64,000 nucleotides of DNA from Cacajao melanocephalus (GCA_963573385.1 CAUYLG010013832.1:23216-87215), one strand, 5' to 3'. Positions 13,688-28,279 are shown, numbered from the stretch's first letter. Notes: generated by a model not told the origin, from the letters alone. Numbers and translations are program-made.

Positions 13688-13871
13688 TCATTTACCAAAG
13701 GTTATTGCACATCAGAAACACTAGAAACACTTAACTTGTTAAAGCATATATTTCTGGCCTCCACCCCACAGAGTCTCTGAGTAGGTCTGAGGTGTGACAG
13801 GAGAATTTGAATTTTTTATGTTTCCTGGCGATGTTGATAGTGATGCTCCTGCCACCACATTTTGACCACTA
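13688..13871 (+). mobile_element. MER5A hAT-Charlie DNA transposon remnant
   Basis: It matches the MER5A layout: CACATCAGAAACACTAGAAA, ACTTGTTAAAGCATATATTT, CTCTGAGTAGGTCTGAGGTG, then CTGGCGATGTTGATAGTGAT and the end CACATTTTGACCACT. The terminal inverted repeats are degenerate. Confidence 0.8.
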
Positions 13872-13874
13872 TCT

Positions 13875-15630
13875 AGAATATGTAAGACGGACAAAAAGAG
13901 TTGTTTTATTTTCAAGGGTATTATTTATTCAAGCACGATCATCAATGTACACAAAATAATTGGGTCAAAGATATTAGGGTATAGAATAATACATCATTTC
14001 AAAATACCACCTCACAAATTTCTTAAGTGAAAGAAGTAATATATACTTGACAGACTTGGAGGATAGCATTTAGACAAATGATCAGAATTTGCTAAATGAT
14101 GATGAAAATCCTAAGATTGCATGTTTTCTAGTGTAATAAAAGCTAGAAGTTTTATTACTAAATGTCTATGTCTAACTTGAATCTTATAATGAGTAAAATA
14201 ACAAACCTAGATTCATATATACATGAACATACATATGAATATAATATATATAGAAAGATATATACATATACATGCACATATTGTGTATGTGTATCTTAGA
14301 TAAGGCAAAAATCTGAGGGCACAATTGTAGAAAAAGGAAATCAAAGAACTATAACAATAAATTCACTGTACAAACCTTAATTATATCCTTATGGCAGCAT
14401 ATGCAGATATAAATAACACTATTGGTACAAATAGACAAATATAAATAAAGACTTTATTATAGATAATATTATTGTACCAATGCTAAATGTTGGAGGTATG
14501 AAAATGATATTGTGATTATATAGGAGAATAATCTAGTTTCCATCAATGCATGCAGAATTATTTATGGGAAAAATGGCATGACAATTTTTATTTCCTTTTA
14601 GATATTCAGCACAATGTAACAGAAAATGTCTATAGAAACAGAGAACTTACTAACAATTAATGAATCTAGGTTAAGTGTATAAAGGTATTGATTATATCAT
14701 TCTTCCAATTTTCTGTAGATTCCAAATCTTTAGAAATAAAATAATTTAGAAATATAAGATATAATATGATTAGCACTATCAGATAAACCTTAGAAACTTT
14801 CTAAAAGTATTTGAAGGAATAAGAGATAACTTCTAGAATGAGAAATTGGAAGAAGTTTCAACAAGACTGACACATTCATACTGGGTCTTGAAAACTGGAG
14901 AATTTTTGACAGGTGGACATAGAAGAGAAAGACACTCTAGCTATGATAATGATATAAACCAAACATAAAATGTTAATGCTCAGAATTATTATTGTTGCTA
15001 TTAAAAGTAATAGTTACAGCTCATGATTAACATATTCAAGACAGTAAAGGATTCAAAGAAAATTGAGATAAATTGGCCAGTGTCTCAAAATAATTAGTAA
15101 TAGCTTTTGTCTGTTGCACTAGGTGGGAGCAATATATTATTTATACTAGAGGAATAATTGAAACTTTATCCCAGTAGACTATGACCAGCCCTCAAAGAAA
15201 TCGCAAATATATCATTAATCGTATAGAGCTAGAAGTGGTGTTGAAGAGGTTAATTAGTGTTATCTAAAATCTACTATACATATACCAAGCACAGAATCTT
15301 TTCTATAACGTGTATGCATCATATAAACATGGTAGATTACAGGTCCCCTTAGGGCATAATTTAATATAAATGAATATTAGATTGATTTGCTTGAGGATCT
15401 CAAGTAGTGCATTAAATGCATTCATTAGCCCAACGTGCCACTGGCAATTTTGTGACTATCAATGAAAAAAAATTAATCTATTTATTTTTAAAGCAAAAAT
15501 ATTCCATCAAAGATGCAGACAGCTTGCTATCTTCAAAGTTATTAGTGATAAAATCTTGAAGATCTTGAATCTTAGTTTTGAGGGCAAATAAGTATAGTTC
15601 AGCCAATTTCTAAGGATAGAAAAGGATAAC
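13875..15630. other. AT-rich non-coding DNA, nothing recognised
   Basis: It contains a loose TATA/CATA-rich patch at about 14215-14290. No gene or confident repeat was seen. Confidence 0.5.
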
Positions 15631-15634
15631 GTAT

Positions 15635-15830
15635 AAAAATCTAGCTTCTAGAGTCAGACAATCTGGGTTCAAATTCTAGCTCCACAATAATTTTGCTGTG
15701 TATTTCATAACACATTTTCATCTCAAAGAATAATAGCACTAAAACTCATAAAGTTGTTTAAAGATTATATGAAGTAAAACATAATTTCAGGCATAAAGTA
15801 AGTACTCAATAGGCATTTGCAGTAATGTTT
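15635..15830 (-). mobile_element. MIR SINE remnant (antisense)
   Basis: The + strand reads the MIR reverse complement: AGAGTCAGACAATCTGGGTT, CAAATTCTAGCTCCACAATA, then the degenerate CATTTTCATCTCAAAGAATA and GCATAAAGTAAGTACTCAAT. Confidence 0.8.
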
Positions 15831-15834
15831 TATT

Positions 15835-17295
15835 GACTAGCAATTGCAATTGAATATTAAAAATTATATTACATTTTATGACTGGAGAAATAATTATTAT
15901 TATATCTCATGATTGAGGAGGGTGGTAATTGGCTAATCTCAACTATGTTTGGCTGATATCAAATGGAATTACTTAGGGAAACAAGCAGATTGGCTCTGTA
16001 AACATGATTTCTCTGAATAGGAATTTGGAGGAAAGAGACGTTATTCTAGTTAATAATTTGCAAAATGAGTTTTAATGTAAAAAGAAATTGTGTTTCAGAG
16101 AACAAAGACTAGGTTTGGGTTTTATAGCAAAAGTTCCTGTCCAGGTTCCCAGTTAAGATTCATTTATGCAAATGAAATACTGAAGTGCACTTAGCTCTGA
16201 TTGGTAAATGCAGAAAAGTTCTGATTGCTCAATACAGCTGAGCCCTGGTATGGCTTAGCCCTCATAGGCCACGGCAGATGATGTCTTATTGGCTGGTTTC
16301 CAAGCCACCAGAAGTCTTTGTTGGATGTTTTTATCAAATGGAGAGGTGGAGGGTGTGTGGGGGCATTCTAGCTACAGTTCAGATTGACACTAACAGAACT
16401 AATCTGGCTTGATTGTAGAAAGAGAGGTCCTATGACACTTTTACAATATCTTTCTAAGAACACAGACTGCGTGACTGTTCCCTCACATAGATACGGTCAC
16501 CAATTTCTGTTTTAATGTTGAGCACCTCAGTTAGCCATGGTAAAGCCATTCTGTCTGTTGGCTGGAGGCATATTTTAGCAGCTCTGATACTCACCTCTTA
16601 TTCTTCCCATGTGACCAGTGAGATAACTCAGAATTATTTTTTTTCTTGGTGATAGAAAAGCACAGAAGTCCAATTGCGCAAGCGTTTTTAAGCCTCCATT
16701 TGAATCATACTTACTAGCACCCCATTAACACATGCAGATCACATAATTGAGCCTATAGTCTATGCTACACAGTAAAGGTTATGAATACTGGGAAAAGAAT
16801 GGACATTTGACCATTTTTTACAAACTACCTAAGGAAATAGAGACCTGTTTACACTGAGAAAGCAGACAGTTTTATAATATATTTGGGATTTTCAAGCAGC
16901 CATCCCTCTCATAAATTTCCCAAAAGAATTAATCACAAAGGTTCATAACCCTGGAAAAGTGGTATGTCAGTTAATTCTTAGCTATTTTTCCCCACTTCTA
17001 CCAATATAATGTGCACTCAGAATACTTTTGATAAATGACTCTGGGTACAGAAGGAATGATCTTCTAATGTAAAATGAAACCAAGTTTTTAAGGCATGACT
17101 TCTGACTCTCTGAGTGGAGTACACAGAAACATTATCCACTATGATACAGGTACTATTATGCTGGTGCGATAGATCAGCTCCTAAAATTTCCTAAGGAAAT
17201 AATTAAAGCAGTGAAAATTAAGCAAAGAAAGTTAGCTAAATTGAAAGTTGATGTAGTATTGAACATTTCTCAGAAACACAAAAGCAGATGGATCT
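15835..17295. other. Non-coding DNA, possibly an old LTR near 16.1-16.6 kb
   Basis: The segment around 16130-16560 has more mixed base composition and a repeated CTGATTG motif (16198 and 16222), which resembles LTR sequence. I cannot name a family. No coding exon is visible. Confidence 0.35.
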
Positions 17296-17299
17296 TCAT

Positions 17300-17545
17300 A
17301 GGAGTCAGCAAACTAAATCTGACCCTGAGCCTGATTTGTATGGCTTCTATTCTAAGGATTGTTTTTACATTTTAAAATGATTTTAAAAACTCCAAAGAAA
17401 CATAATGTTTGATTACATGTGAATATTACATACAATTCAAATTTCAATGTCTGTAAATAAAGTTTTATGGTAACACAATATATTGATTGGTTAACATATC
17501 TTCTATGGCTGCTTTGCCACTATATTAGTATTGAATTGTTGCAAC
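17300..17545 (-). mobile_element. hAT-type DNA transposon remnant (CAGGGGTCGGCAAACT family)
   Basis: The sequence has AGGAGTCAGCAAACTAAATC near one end. Internal landmarks are AAATTTCAATGTCTGTAAAT, AAAGTTTTATGGTAACACAA and TTCTATGGCTGCTTTGCCAC. These match a common hAT MITE whose subfamily I cannot name with certainty. The other end is degraded. The strand is uncertain. Confidence 0.65.
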
Positions 17546-17547
17546 AG

Positions 17548-18060
17548 GGAACATCTGTTGCTCTTCTCAATTCCCACTACTGTTCAGCTCACTATAAATT
17601 ACAATGACACAATTAAAAATTAACAGTTTCCAGCACTACAGTGTCATTATCACACACTTTACTATTATATTTTTAGCAGTACATGATCAACATGTCAAAA
17701 AGAGGTAAGAAGAAAAAGTGAACTTTCAATGCCAAGCTTTAAAGGCACAGTGGAGTAATTAATTATTTTGTAACCAAATTAGAGGGCAAAGCATTATGTT
17801 TATTCAATATGGATGCTATGATTGTCCTGAAGTCAACATTATTGCAATAAATATTCATCATGACATTTTCAATATGGAAGCAATGGTTAGATAAATTTGA
17901 TAATTTTAAATGGAATAGCTTAACATTATAGAATTTCTTTACAAAAAGTAAGACTGCTACAAAGAGAAAGAAAAGAAAAAGAAGATGAAAAATAAGTTTC
18001 CAAGTGGTTCTCATGAACAGATTCGAGCTAGCTGTAACACACCATTGCCCATTTCAGTAA
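17548..18060. other. AT-rich non-coding DNA
   Basis: Nothing was recognised. The minus-strand frame at 17763-18014 is low-complexity hydrophobic sequence typical of AT-rich antisense frames. Confidence 0.5.
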
Positions 18061-18066
18061 AAGTTA

Positions 18067-18915
18067 TGACATGAACAGACATTTTTCAAAAAAAGACATT
18101 TATGCAGCCAACAAATGTGAAAAAAAATGCTCATCATCACTGGTCATTAGAGAAATGCAAATCAAAACCACACTGAGATACTATCTCACACCAGTTAGAA
18201 TGACCATCATTAAAAAATCTGGAGAAAACCTATTCTGGAGAGGATGTGGAGAAATAGGAACACTTTTACACTATTGGTGGAAGTGTAAATTAGTTCAACC
18301 ATTGTGGAAGACAGTGTGGCGATACATCAAGGATCTGGAAATAGATATAGCATTTGACCCAGCAATTCCATTACTGGATATACACCCAAAGAATTATAAA
18401 TCGTTGTATTATAAAAACACATGCACACGTATGCTCATTGGGACACTGTTTACAATAACAAAGACCCGGAACCAACCCAAATGCCTATCAATGATAGACT
18501 GGACAAAGAAAATGTGGCACATATACACCATGGAATACTATGCAGCCATAAAAATAGATGAGTTTCCTTTGCAGGGACATGGCTGAATCTGGAAACTATC
18601 ATTCCCAGCAAACTGACACAAGAACAGAAAACCAAACACGGCATTTTCTCACTCATAGGTGGGTGTTGAGCAATGAGAACATATGAACACAAAGAGGAGA
18701 ACATCACATACTGGGGTCTGTTGCTGCGTAGGAGACTAGAGGAGGAAGTGCGGGGGGTGAGGAGATTGGGGAGGGATACAGTGGGAGAAAGACCTAGTGT
18801 AGGTGATGGGGGGATGGAGGCAGCAAACCACCATGGCATGTGTGTATCTATGTAACAATCCTGCAAGATTTGCACATGTACCCCAGAAATTAAAGTATAA
18901 TAATAATATTAAAAA
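18067..18915 (+). mobile_element. 5'-truncated primate L1 (ORF2 3' end plus 3' UTR)
   Basis: The + strand frame at 18071-18586 is the C-terminus of L1 ORF2p: the start MNRHFSKKDIYAANK, EMQIKTTLRYYLTPVRMTII, and the hallmark MWHIYTMEYYAAIK. It is open for 171 codons, so this is a fairly young primate L1. The 3' UTR with its G-rich tract follows (18745-18830), then ACATGTACCCCAGAAATTAA and an A/T-rich tail. AAAAGTT flanks both ends (18059-18065 and 18912-18918), a possible short target duplication. It is non-functional because the endonuclease and reverse transcriptase parts are missing. Confidence 0.93.
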
Positions 18916-18919
18916 GTTC

Positions 18920-21330
18920 ATCATTAACAAAATCCTAAGAGTTGTAAGTTGTCTTTCACTTGGAATGAATTATGGCTGATTATTTCTATTTTTAAGTTTG
19001 ACCAGATGCATTGATTTCTTTTAAATTCTGATGAGAAAATGCTAAAATATTGCTAAAGATTTCCCACTGAAAACAGTAGCAAATAGCAAATAAGTGATAA
19101 AGCACCATGTGTCTTAGGTTCCTGGCATGTACCAGTAAATCACATATCAAAGTAAGGTCTTTGTAATTTCTCTTATATGTACTGTACCTAGAATATTCTC
19201 TAAAAAAATAAATCCAGTCATAGTTCTTTCCCCAGAAATTAGTAAATTATATATTGAATGAATATTTTAAAATAATTGTGTTGATAATTGACTGGCTATT
19301 GTTGTGCAGAGTTTAACACGTGCCATAGATACGTCTGTTTTTATGAGTATGTGTTTTATTCCATTGCTAAGTGTGTTATTTATAGAAGTGCTTTGCATTT
19401 ATACATAGAGAAACTATTGCATTCAGTCATTAGCTATTATAAGATGCTTTCAAATATGATTTCTGTGTATTTGATTTGGGTTACAAGGGGTGAAGTAAAG
19501 GAAATTACCAATTTTGGCAGGGTGACTTCATTAGCTATCATAAATCTGGATTGTAGGATAAGGGTAAATTAACGGACTCTTGCTTTAAGGTCTGAATGAA
19601 CATCTTTTCTCTTAGGTAGACTATTTTACTCAGTTTAATCTAAGGCAGCAGTTGGACAGAAGATGTGGGAGTATGATTATAAGATGTGAGTGTATGATTA
19701 TAAAAATTTCTAATGAAGATAAAAGTTAGTCTTAGGTGGTCAGAAAGCAATTAGAACTAGTTAAAAGTTGTCTTAAGGTTAAATGTTTATTATGTATGGA
19801 TAATCTCTACAGAATCCAAACACAGGGCAAGACACAAGGAAACTCAAGCAATGTCCCATACAAAAATTAATAAAAATTAAGGATATTCTTGCTTATTTTT
19901 CTGACACTTTAAACTTGTGATCCCAAAGTTTTGTGTCATTATGAAATCATCCCATACTATTTGCTGTTAATATCTCCTTGAGTTTATTTCAAACTTTGTG
20001 AATATAATTTTATTAATATTTGAGTTTAATATTCTAGCATGGTGCCTAACACAAAATAGCACCAATAAATCTATCTCAATTCATCTAGTCTTTTAACAAA
20101 TACTTGATAGCCTACTACATTTCAGGTGCTATGCTAGGTAATGTAGACAAAGCAGTGAATAAGGAGCCAAGGTTTACGAAACTCACAGTCTAGTGGGAAA
20201 AAAAATAATCAACATGCTAATACACAGCGTCTCTACATTCTGTAATAAGCAATATTAAGGTAATATTGTAACCCACTGTAATGCCTACATGACATTGCTG
20301 AATTTATGCACTACTCTAACTCTGCTTCTCTTTAAGAAACAGGACACTGGCAATATAAAATTTCCCTTTGGAACTAGACCAGCTGAGACTAGTTAGAACC
20401 AAGATGGCTGACTGAACAGCTTAAAAAAAAAAATCCTGACTTCATTATAATCTCATTTCCATTCTAAATGGCACTCCCACCAGTGCTATGAATTTACAAT
20501 CCCTATGACAATGATTAGAAGAGGCCATTAGAGGACAAAAATGGAGGTGACACTCTGGTTCTGAGAATCTGACTTCCATTTCTAGAAAAGACATGGATAT
20601 TCCTCCCATTCCCTTAAATGTCCAACCTCTTTGTCAGAGAAATCTATATGTTAAACCCCTCAACCCTCACTAGTGAAAAGTTTATTTGTAAGCCAAGTTC
20701 TCGCTTCTCAATTCTGCAGCCATCAAGTAAAGCCTGCACTGCTTGACATCCACTTCTGGTGTTACATATTGGCTTTGTGACACAGAGCAGGGAAAGACCC
20801 CATTTGTTAGGGAATCAACTTTGTAGGTAAGAATAAAATAGCATGTATTATATTTTGAGTTGATTTCTGAAAGAGTAGAATAATCCATACAAATAGGTAG
20901 GTATTATCAAGCCTCTCACCTTGTTTTTCCTGAGGAAACTGTACTAAAGGTCCAATGATAAATAAATCTGTAAGTAATGAGCTGCAAATCACACCCAGAT
21001 GATTCTCTCGTTCGTCTACTGCAGAACATATTTTCTAGTAACTATAGGTATACCCAAAGATGCTGGGCTTAGGAAAGACACAGGTTTTCTATCACGAGAA
21101 ACTTGGACAATTTGGGAGGTTCTCTTTGGATCACTTCTCTTCGTGACCCAAAATTGCAGATATAAGGTTAATAGATACGCCTCCCAGGACCTTGCAAGAA
21201 TCTTTTCAGATCAGGGACACTAAGATATATTTTGTATTTTCCTCATGGAGAATCATTAAGATTGCCAGATTTAGCAAATAAGATAAAGAAAGACTACTTT
21301 AATTTAAATTTTAGATAGACAAAGAATATA
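18920..21330. other. Non-coding DNA with one old interspersed-repeat fragment
   Basis: At 20110-20200, ATTTCAGGTGCTATGCTAGG through CTCACAGTCTAGTGGGA resembles a common ancient mammalian repeat of uncertain family. A 21-bp tandem duplication lies at 19660-19701. No coding exon was recognised. Confidence 0.45.
19660..19701. repeat. 21-bp tandem duplication
   Basis: AAGATGTGGGAGTATGATTA+T is followed at once by the same 21-base unit with two changes. There are only two copies. Confidence 0.85.
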
Positions 21331-21412
21331 TTTTTTTTTTTTTTACCATTAGTGCATCCCAAATAGTGTACAAAACATGGCTATAAGTAAAAAAAAAAAA
21401 AAAAAAAAAAGA
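21328..21412. repeat. Paired poly-T and poly-A runs
   Basis: A run of about 15 T (21330-21344) and a run of about 21 A (21390-21410) bracket 45 bases of ordinary sequence. They could pair as a hairpin. They may be tails of processed insertions whose bodies I cannot recognise. Confidence 0.7.
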
Positions 21413-21414
21413 TG

Positions 21415-24400
21415 TTGTTTAACTGAAATTCAAGTTTATCTAGGTGTTTGGTATTTACTGTCAACTTTATTGGGAGTCAGGAAATCCCCATATTGCAGAG
21501 GAGGCAGAGGTGGGGAAATGCACAGAGAAACAACATGTAAACTCGATTAGTGGGAATAGGAAAGATTAGGGAAGAACCTTGTTTTGAGTGACTTTTCTAC
21601 ATAGATCTTTCACATCTTTGTACATCTAAACATAAATACTTAGTTTATTCTAGACTATGTTTTCAAAGATTTTCATATAAACAAATATTCTTAAAGATAG
21701 AGATGCTTCCCTCCCTAGAGCTGATTTTCTTATATTCTAGGCTAATAATGTCTCTCTCCAGACAGGAATGAAGGATAAGTTTTGACAGGATCCTCTTATA
21801 TAAAAGTGGTGCTTCCTAATATTGGTACTCTTCTCCTCTATCAGGGCCTCACTCACTAACCATCTGTTGCTAGAGTACTAAATGAATATTGCTTGTCATA
21901 CCGTGAAAAATTTTTCCCAAACTCAATCCTTTAAAATTCCCCTAATATACTAATTTGTGTTCTAGTAAGGCCAAACTTTAAGTAAAAGAAACACACACAC
22001 TCACACACACATATGCACACACTGCCACTGCTGCTAAGAAATATTTTGATTTTGCTGAGGTTGTTTTTATTTCCCTGTATTGAGCAGTCTAGAACAGTAA
22101 AATCCCCATACCTCATAGCAACAAAAAATCAGATGCCTTGATTTCAGAAACTGACAGCTTGGCAGATGGTGTAGGTTATTTTGGATTTTTATAGGCTTTT
22201 TGTGTGTAAGTCGTGTGTCACATACTAGATAAATAGCACAAGGTCAGATGTGTATTATAAATTTTTGAAGTCCCAGTACTAGCACTGTAAATTATACTTG
22301 ATAAATGTTTATTGTTCAGATATTTGAGTGTGCCCTTCTTCTGTACTGTAATATTTGGCAACTTGCTACTGTGTTGAAAACTTGTTTCCTTTCTCCCTGA
22401 AATGGCTTGCTCAAGCACCCCAACACAAAAAGCATATGGCAAAGAGAAGAAACTCATTTATTCACTTGGTTGGTTGTCTTCTGAATTTCTTGCAACTTCC
22501 CATGTACAGGGTACTTTAGGCACACTTCTTTTAAAGGAGGGTTGCTCTTAGAAGAGATGCTGAAAGGCCTTCCTTTACCTGCTCTTCCCTAAGTCTCTCA
22601 CAGCAGACAGACTCTTAAAATCTGAAGAGCATACCAAGTGTCCAGTTCCAGGAAGCTCACCTTGAGTGCGGTAGATTATACATTTTTCTGGGCATCTGAA
22701 AGGTAAACAACCCAAAGACCAAGTCATCTTCTCTCTCTCTCTCTTCCACTTGTTTACCAATGACTCTTTCATATATGGTCTGTTAACTTTCTACTCTGAA
22801 GATAAAAGCACAATGAGGCAAACACACTAAACGTATTGGCATTAGAGAAAACAGCTACCTTACTTGTGCTCCCCAAGATCTGGTATTTTTTGCTTTACTA
22901 AGATACCATAGTTTTTTCAGTCTATCATTTTGCCTATCACTGAAGTTATTCGTTTTAAATTTGTCACTATTGTTATTGTTATTGTCATCATGAAATATCA
23001 TCTTTTCCAAAGCAAATATTATCACCACTTGATGGCCAGTCATTGTAAATGACAGTGAAAAAATAGAAAGATATTTTTTATTCCAGCCCTTTGTAATTTA
23101 GCATTAAGACTGGCTCTTATTTAAAGATTTAGCATTGCTCAGGAAATGGGTCTTTCAGAATAATCACAATATTTTATAACACTATCAAATGTATTAAGCT
23201 GAGTTTAATGATAATAAGTCATATTTTTTCCATAACCTTTCAGTGTACACTTGCAATTGAGTGCAACCCAAATTTCATTATCGGCAGCTTTCCTACACTG
23301 CATTCAGCTCTTTCATTTATTTTGCAGTTGTTGAAATAAAACGAAAAAAAATGAGATGTTTGACTTAAAAAAAACATATATGAAACATGGACAGAGAAAA
23401 ATTCAATTTGACACGTGGTGGTATACAGTCTTGTATACTGTAGTATATGTTGTCCTTTATATTACCCAGTGTATTTATTCTGTATCATTATCGCCCAAGG
23501 ATTTATGCACTGTGCCATAAGACAAACAAATTGAGCAGAATGGCTCAGGGACCATATTCCATCCATGCCAGAAGATGTAAATAAGTAAATAAATAATAAA
23601 TAGTTCCACTTAGAATTCCAAATCTGGCTGCAAGGGCACAGGGAGTGTTCATTAGCTCATAGAGCTGAGGTAAGAAGTAGAATACCAGAAGGTCAAAACA
23701 AATTTTACATAGAGTGGAATTTGTCAAAGGCCAATATTTCTCATGCTTAGTAGGAAATGACCTAATATGACATATATATATAAACAAATTATGCAAATAA
23801 ACAATGCATTTTTTCTCTTTTGCAGTACTTTGAAAGAAGAACAACACATGAGTTTTGAAAAATTAACATATGGGTCTTTAGTTTCACCTTATGCAGATCT
23901 AAAGTAGAATTTATTCCCTAATTTTAAATCATGAATTTTCCTTTAAAAATTTACAGTCATGTTACATGAAAACTGAGAGTGACGTGTTACCTCTAGTACA
24001 AATGTTCACTCATGTTTTTTATTTTTAAAACCAAGTGTGAACTATTTTTACAAAGTATTTTATTATTAGTTTCTTGTAGAATTAAGCAATATAATATAAC
24101 ACATTTTTACTGCTTTGAAGAATGTTCTTTCCATCCTTCATGTTTATAAAAGATGGAAAGGGTTGTATGTGTAGTTACTTTTTAAGTATTTGTATGTGTT
24201 CCAATTATTTGAGAAACTTTCTGGTTAAAAACATGGTTGTTTATTGCAGCATCTTTCTCCTATTGTCCTAGACAATACAAAAAGGTGATAAACAATAAGG
24301 AAAACAACCACCAAAGAGGGGGGAAAAATCCTGAAAAATCACTTCTAATAAAAAGAGGGTACAAATAAAATCTTCAGATTCCAGAATAAACAAAAGTACC

Positions 24401-26690
24401 AATAATGTGACATATGACTCAAATCTTGAGGAAGGAGGTAAAATAAAGTATTGAGAAATAAGTAAGAAAGTTTAATGATCGTAAGTCATATATTACGACC
24501 TACATCAACTGTATCACTTCTCACAGAGCACCAGGAAGTGAATGCTTTCTGAACGGAAGGACCTCATCTATAGTACAAACTATGCCTGTCATTTGCAATA
24601 ATGGATGCAGAAACCAGAATAAGCAGGGCTGATGGTGGAAGAAATTTTTAACCAGATTTAATTCAGAAAGGAAAATTGGAGAATTTCCTAAAGAAATCAC
24701 AGAGAATGAAAATCCACATGCAGATTGGAGAAGTAGCGAGGCCACTGTGGCCTCAGCATTCAATACAGACAGAGAAATCTCTTGAACATTGCTACTTCAT
24801 AAATTGTTCTTACTTAATCATGAAGAAGAAAATAAAAGTAACATGGACATAATCAACAAAAGTGTGATGAGAAAAAAAATGTGTGAATGTAAATGAGCAT
24901 CAGATTTTACCAGTGAATGGAGAGCATTGACTAGAAACTGTTGCCAAGCAGCAAGTAAAAGTAATCAAACATTTACAATCAAGTAAATAACCAAGGAAAA
25001 CAAAATACAATTAAGTCCTCATTTTATAAAGAAAGAATGAAATTCAGAAATATAATATTTATAGGAGACAATAATTGTAATGACAATAATTACAGAAAAA
25101 GATAAAATGTTTGAAGTATACAATAAAGAAAAGGATAATCACTAATGTAAAGACTGAATTTGAAGGTGCACAAGAAGAATAAAAATAATACCAGAAACAT
25201 ATGAAAACCTTAGTAATCAATGATGACATCTGTAAAAAAAATAAGACCAAAAACAATACAAAAAAAGTATCCAACTCAGTAAGATACAAAATATACACAA
25301 AACAAGCAAATAAAATAAATTAAAGAAAAATTTTAAAATAACAGATATAAACAAAATCTCATCTTTGGGAGAGAGGTATCTATATAGAGATTAGATATAG
25401 ATATAGATACACACACATTTGAGAGACTTATATGTATACACAAAATGATATAATAATTCACTGGCCTCCCTAATGAAGACAAATATGGAGTGAGCTCAAA
25501 AACACAAATGATTTTGAGAAAATAATCACAAGCAACCCTCAAAAATTTAATTTTTGTATGCAAATAAACTTATAAAATATCTAGGGAAATAGCTATCAAG
25601 AAGTTTTCATATAAGATATACAGGGGAGAAACACAAACTTTTTTGCAGAATGAGTCTGTTACCAAAGGACATATCCTCCTCAAAAAGCACCTAGCCCAGC
25701 CAAATCCGTGGAATAAGACATCCTTTTCAACTAAAGAATTTTATGAAATATAAACTTTTAAGAGAATATAAAAAGATGAAACATTTCTACATGATTTATG
25801 ACAGCAAATTTTCATAAATCACTGATTTTATACCTCACAAAAATTATACAAAATAGAAAACCACAGACCATCACTAATAAATATTTTTAAATTCCTAAAT
25901 AAATTTTAGTATAGAAATTTAATAGCATGTTAAAAATAATGTATTATATAAGTATGAATTATTACAGGAATAGAAGCATAGGTTATTATGAGGAAATGTA
26001 TTAATATAATGTGTCATTAGATACATGGAGACAAATTGTTCAGTCATGTCAGAGATGCTGTTATAACACAAAATGTTGATTTGAGAACATGGACTACACA
26101 AATCATGGAAAAATATTTGGTGTTTCAAAGTGTTCAGGCAACTCCTATGCTCAGGAGCTAAAACATAAACATTTTGGAGAAATATGAGACTATCAGACAG
26201 GGTTCCATAAAACGTCCCTTTTTTCCTAGGAGCATGTATTCTCTTTTCAGCTTGAATTGACAAGATTTTATTGAGCAATATATGCAGAAACATTAATCAC
26301 ACAAAGGAGCCATTTTCATTTATGAAATTCTCCTTTTTATAATCCCATTAATTGAACAGCTTACATGACTTTCAAAAGATGTCTCCATAAATTCATGTAT
26401 CCCAGATTTAGTTATTATAAATAATCCAGAAAAATGTGGTGTGTCCTACTAAAAATATTTTATTAAAAATATTGTACATAATCTTTTTGCTAGCAAATAG
26501 TATTAGCATTTTCACTGGGAGGATAGTGTAGTGGCCATTAGCTTCATTATGATGGTATTTGACTGAAATAATTTATACCTCTATGAGGTCCTAACAGAGA
26601 GGGAGGGGCTGTAGGCCTGTTATTTGCAATTATCTCCATAGGCACTAAAATGAAACTTAACGAGATTCACGAATTTTTATTGACAAAGAA
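21415..26690. other. AT-rich non-coding DNA; possibly old LINE sequence
   Basis: A CA-rich microsatellite lies at 21990-22022 and a CT run at 22732-22744. From about 24300 to 26000 the + strand is strongly A-rich, as expected for decayed sense-oriented LINE sequence (HAL1 or L1M are candidates). I could not fix a family. Antisense frames here are hydrophobic low-complexity shadows. Confidence 0.4.
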
Positions 26691-26694
26691 ATTA

Positions 26695-28275
26695 TTAAGA
26701 GAAATAATTTTGAAGTAAAGAAATAAAAAAATATATAAAGGCAAATAAAAGACCCATTAGGGAAAAAAATGATATCTCTGGAAAATAAAAATAGATATAA
26801 CTATAAAACTACTATAAATAAGACAGATAATTTTTATACTGAAAATGTAGTCTATGTATGTTTCAAAACAGAGCAAATGAAAATACACCTGTTATAGCAG
26901 CAGCCAAAGATAATATATTTAGAAATAAAATTATCTATAAATATGTTCTATATGATTTTATTCTTATAGAAGTAAACTTTTTAAAAAGACACATATAGAA
27001 AATGAACACCCCATCAATAACACACAAACATTGAGCAAATGAAAAGAAAAAAATAAATCCAGATAAACACCATTTAATTAATCAAAGGCAAAATATGCTG
27101 TGTTATTTTCTCAGTAAATTCATTTAAATATTTAATATCCCTATAAGAATACAAACAGATTTTTCTACCACTGAACTATTTGAAGTTAATATTTACATGT
27201 AAAAATAATAAAATGTAAATCGTGGAAAATAATCTCTGAACAAAAAAATCAAATGATAGAGGATTGTTTTCTACCAGATATTAAAGCATTTTATCAAGAC
27301 TTAAGTATTGAATCAGCGTGCTAATAGTTCATGAATAGCTTCATATATTAAAAAACAGAATATAAAGTTCAAAATAGACCAAATGCAAATTAACTAATAA
27401 AAGTAGCATGTGAAATCAGTGAAGAAAAAAGATGGAACATTCAATAAGTCCTACTTGTAATCCTGAATAGCTCTCTGCAACACAATAAAAACACATAATA
27501 AAATAAATATTGATAAATATCATCTCATATTTATTGATAAATTACAAATGGATGATTCATGTAAATGAACATTGTAAGCATTACAATATTAGAAAACAGA
27601 GAAAAATGTTTTATAAACCTAGATTATTTAAAACTGCCTTAACTATAAGACTAAAAAAAAAGAAATTGATGAATTTGAACATAAATAAAATAAGACTGTG
27701 AATAACAACCTGGTAAAATTACTAACAATGCCATCCACAAACATAGACAAATCTCCAAGCTACATGTTCTACTATTAATTTAGATAGAAATATGGGTAAA
27801 AAGTGAATAGTACCAAAATACATATTTCAAACAAATAAGTTCACTTTGTTCTTAAAATCATGAAAAATGCCTATCTTTATTCTTTGTAAGAGAAATATGA
27901 ATTCAAGTAATATTGAGATGCTACCTTTACTTTTCAGTTTGGCAAAAATCCAAGTTTGGAAATACGATCAGTTGGTGAGGTGTTTGGAAATGAATAATCT
28001 ATAGCTGATCAGAATGTAAATAGTTATACTTCCAATTAAGATGACTTAGAAATATCTATTAAATTTAAAACTACAGATACATTTAATTTTGTAATTTCAT
28101 AGGGGAGTTTGTTTTATAGATACATAGACACATGAAAGAAATATGATGTGTACAAATTTTACTATTTGAAACTACTGTAATGACAAATTATAAAAAATCA
28201 ACTTGATCAATTTAAAAAACAGAATACTTTCATTTAACACAATATTGTGAAGAAAGATAAATCTTTCAATGTACT
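26695..28275 (+). mobile_element. Heavily diverged L1M-type LINE-1 fragment
   Basis: The + strand is A-rich and preserves short ORF2-like landmarks, such as TTTTCTACCAGATATTAAAG (27266) and the GAGAAATATGAATTCAAGTA / ATTGAGATGCTACC region (27890-27925), in the right order. All frames are broken and the boundaries are approximate. Confidence 0.5.
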
Positions 28276-28279
28276 AATA

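Noticed and set aside
13535..13780. 81-codon frame as a gene
   Set aside because: Its second half is a MER5A transposon copy and no conserved protein was recognised.
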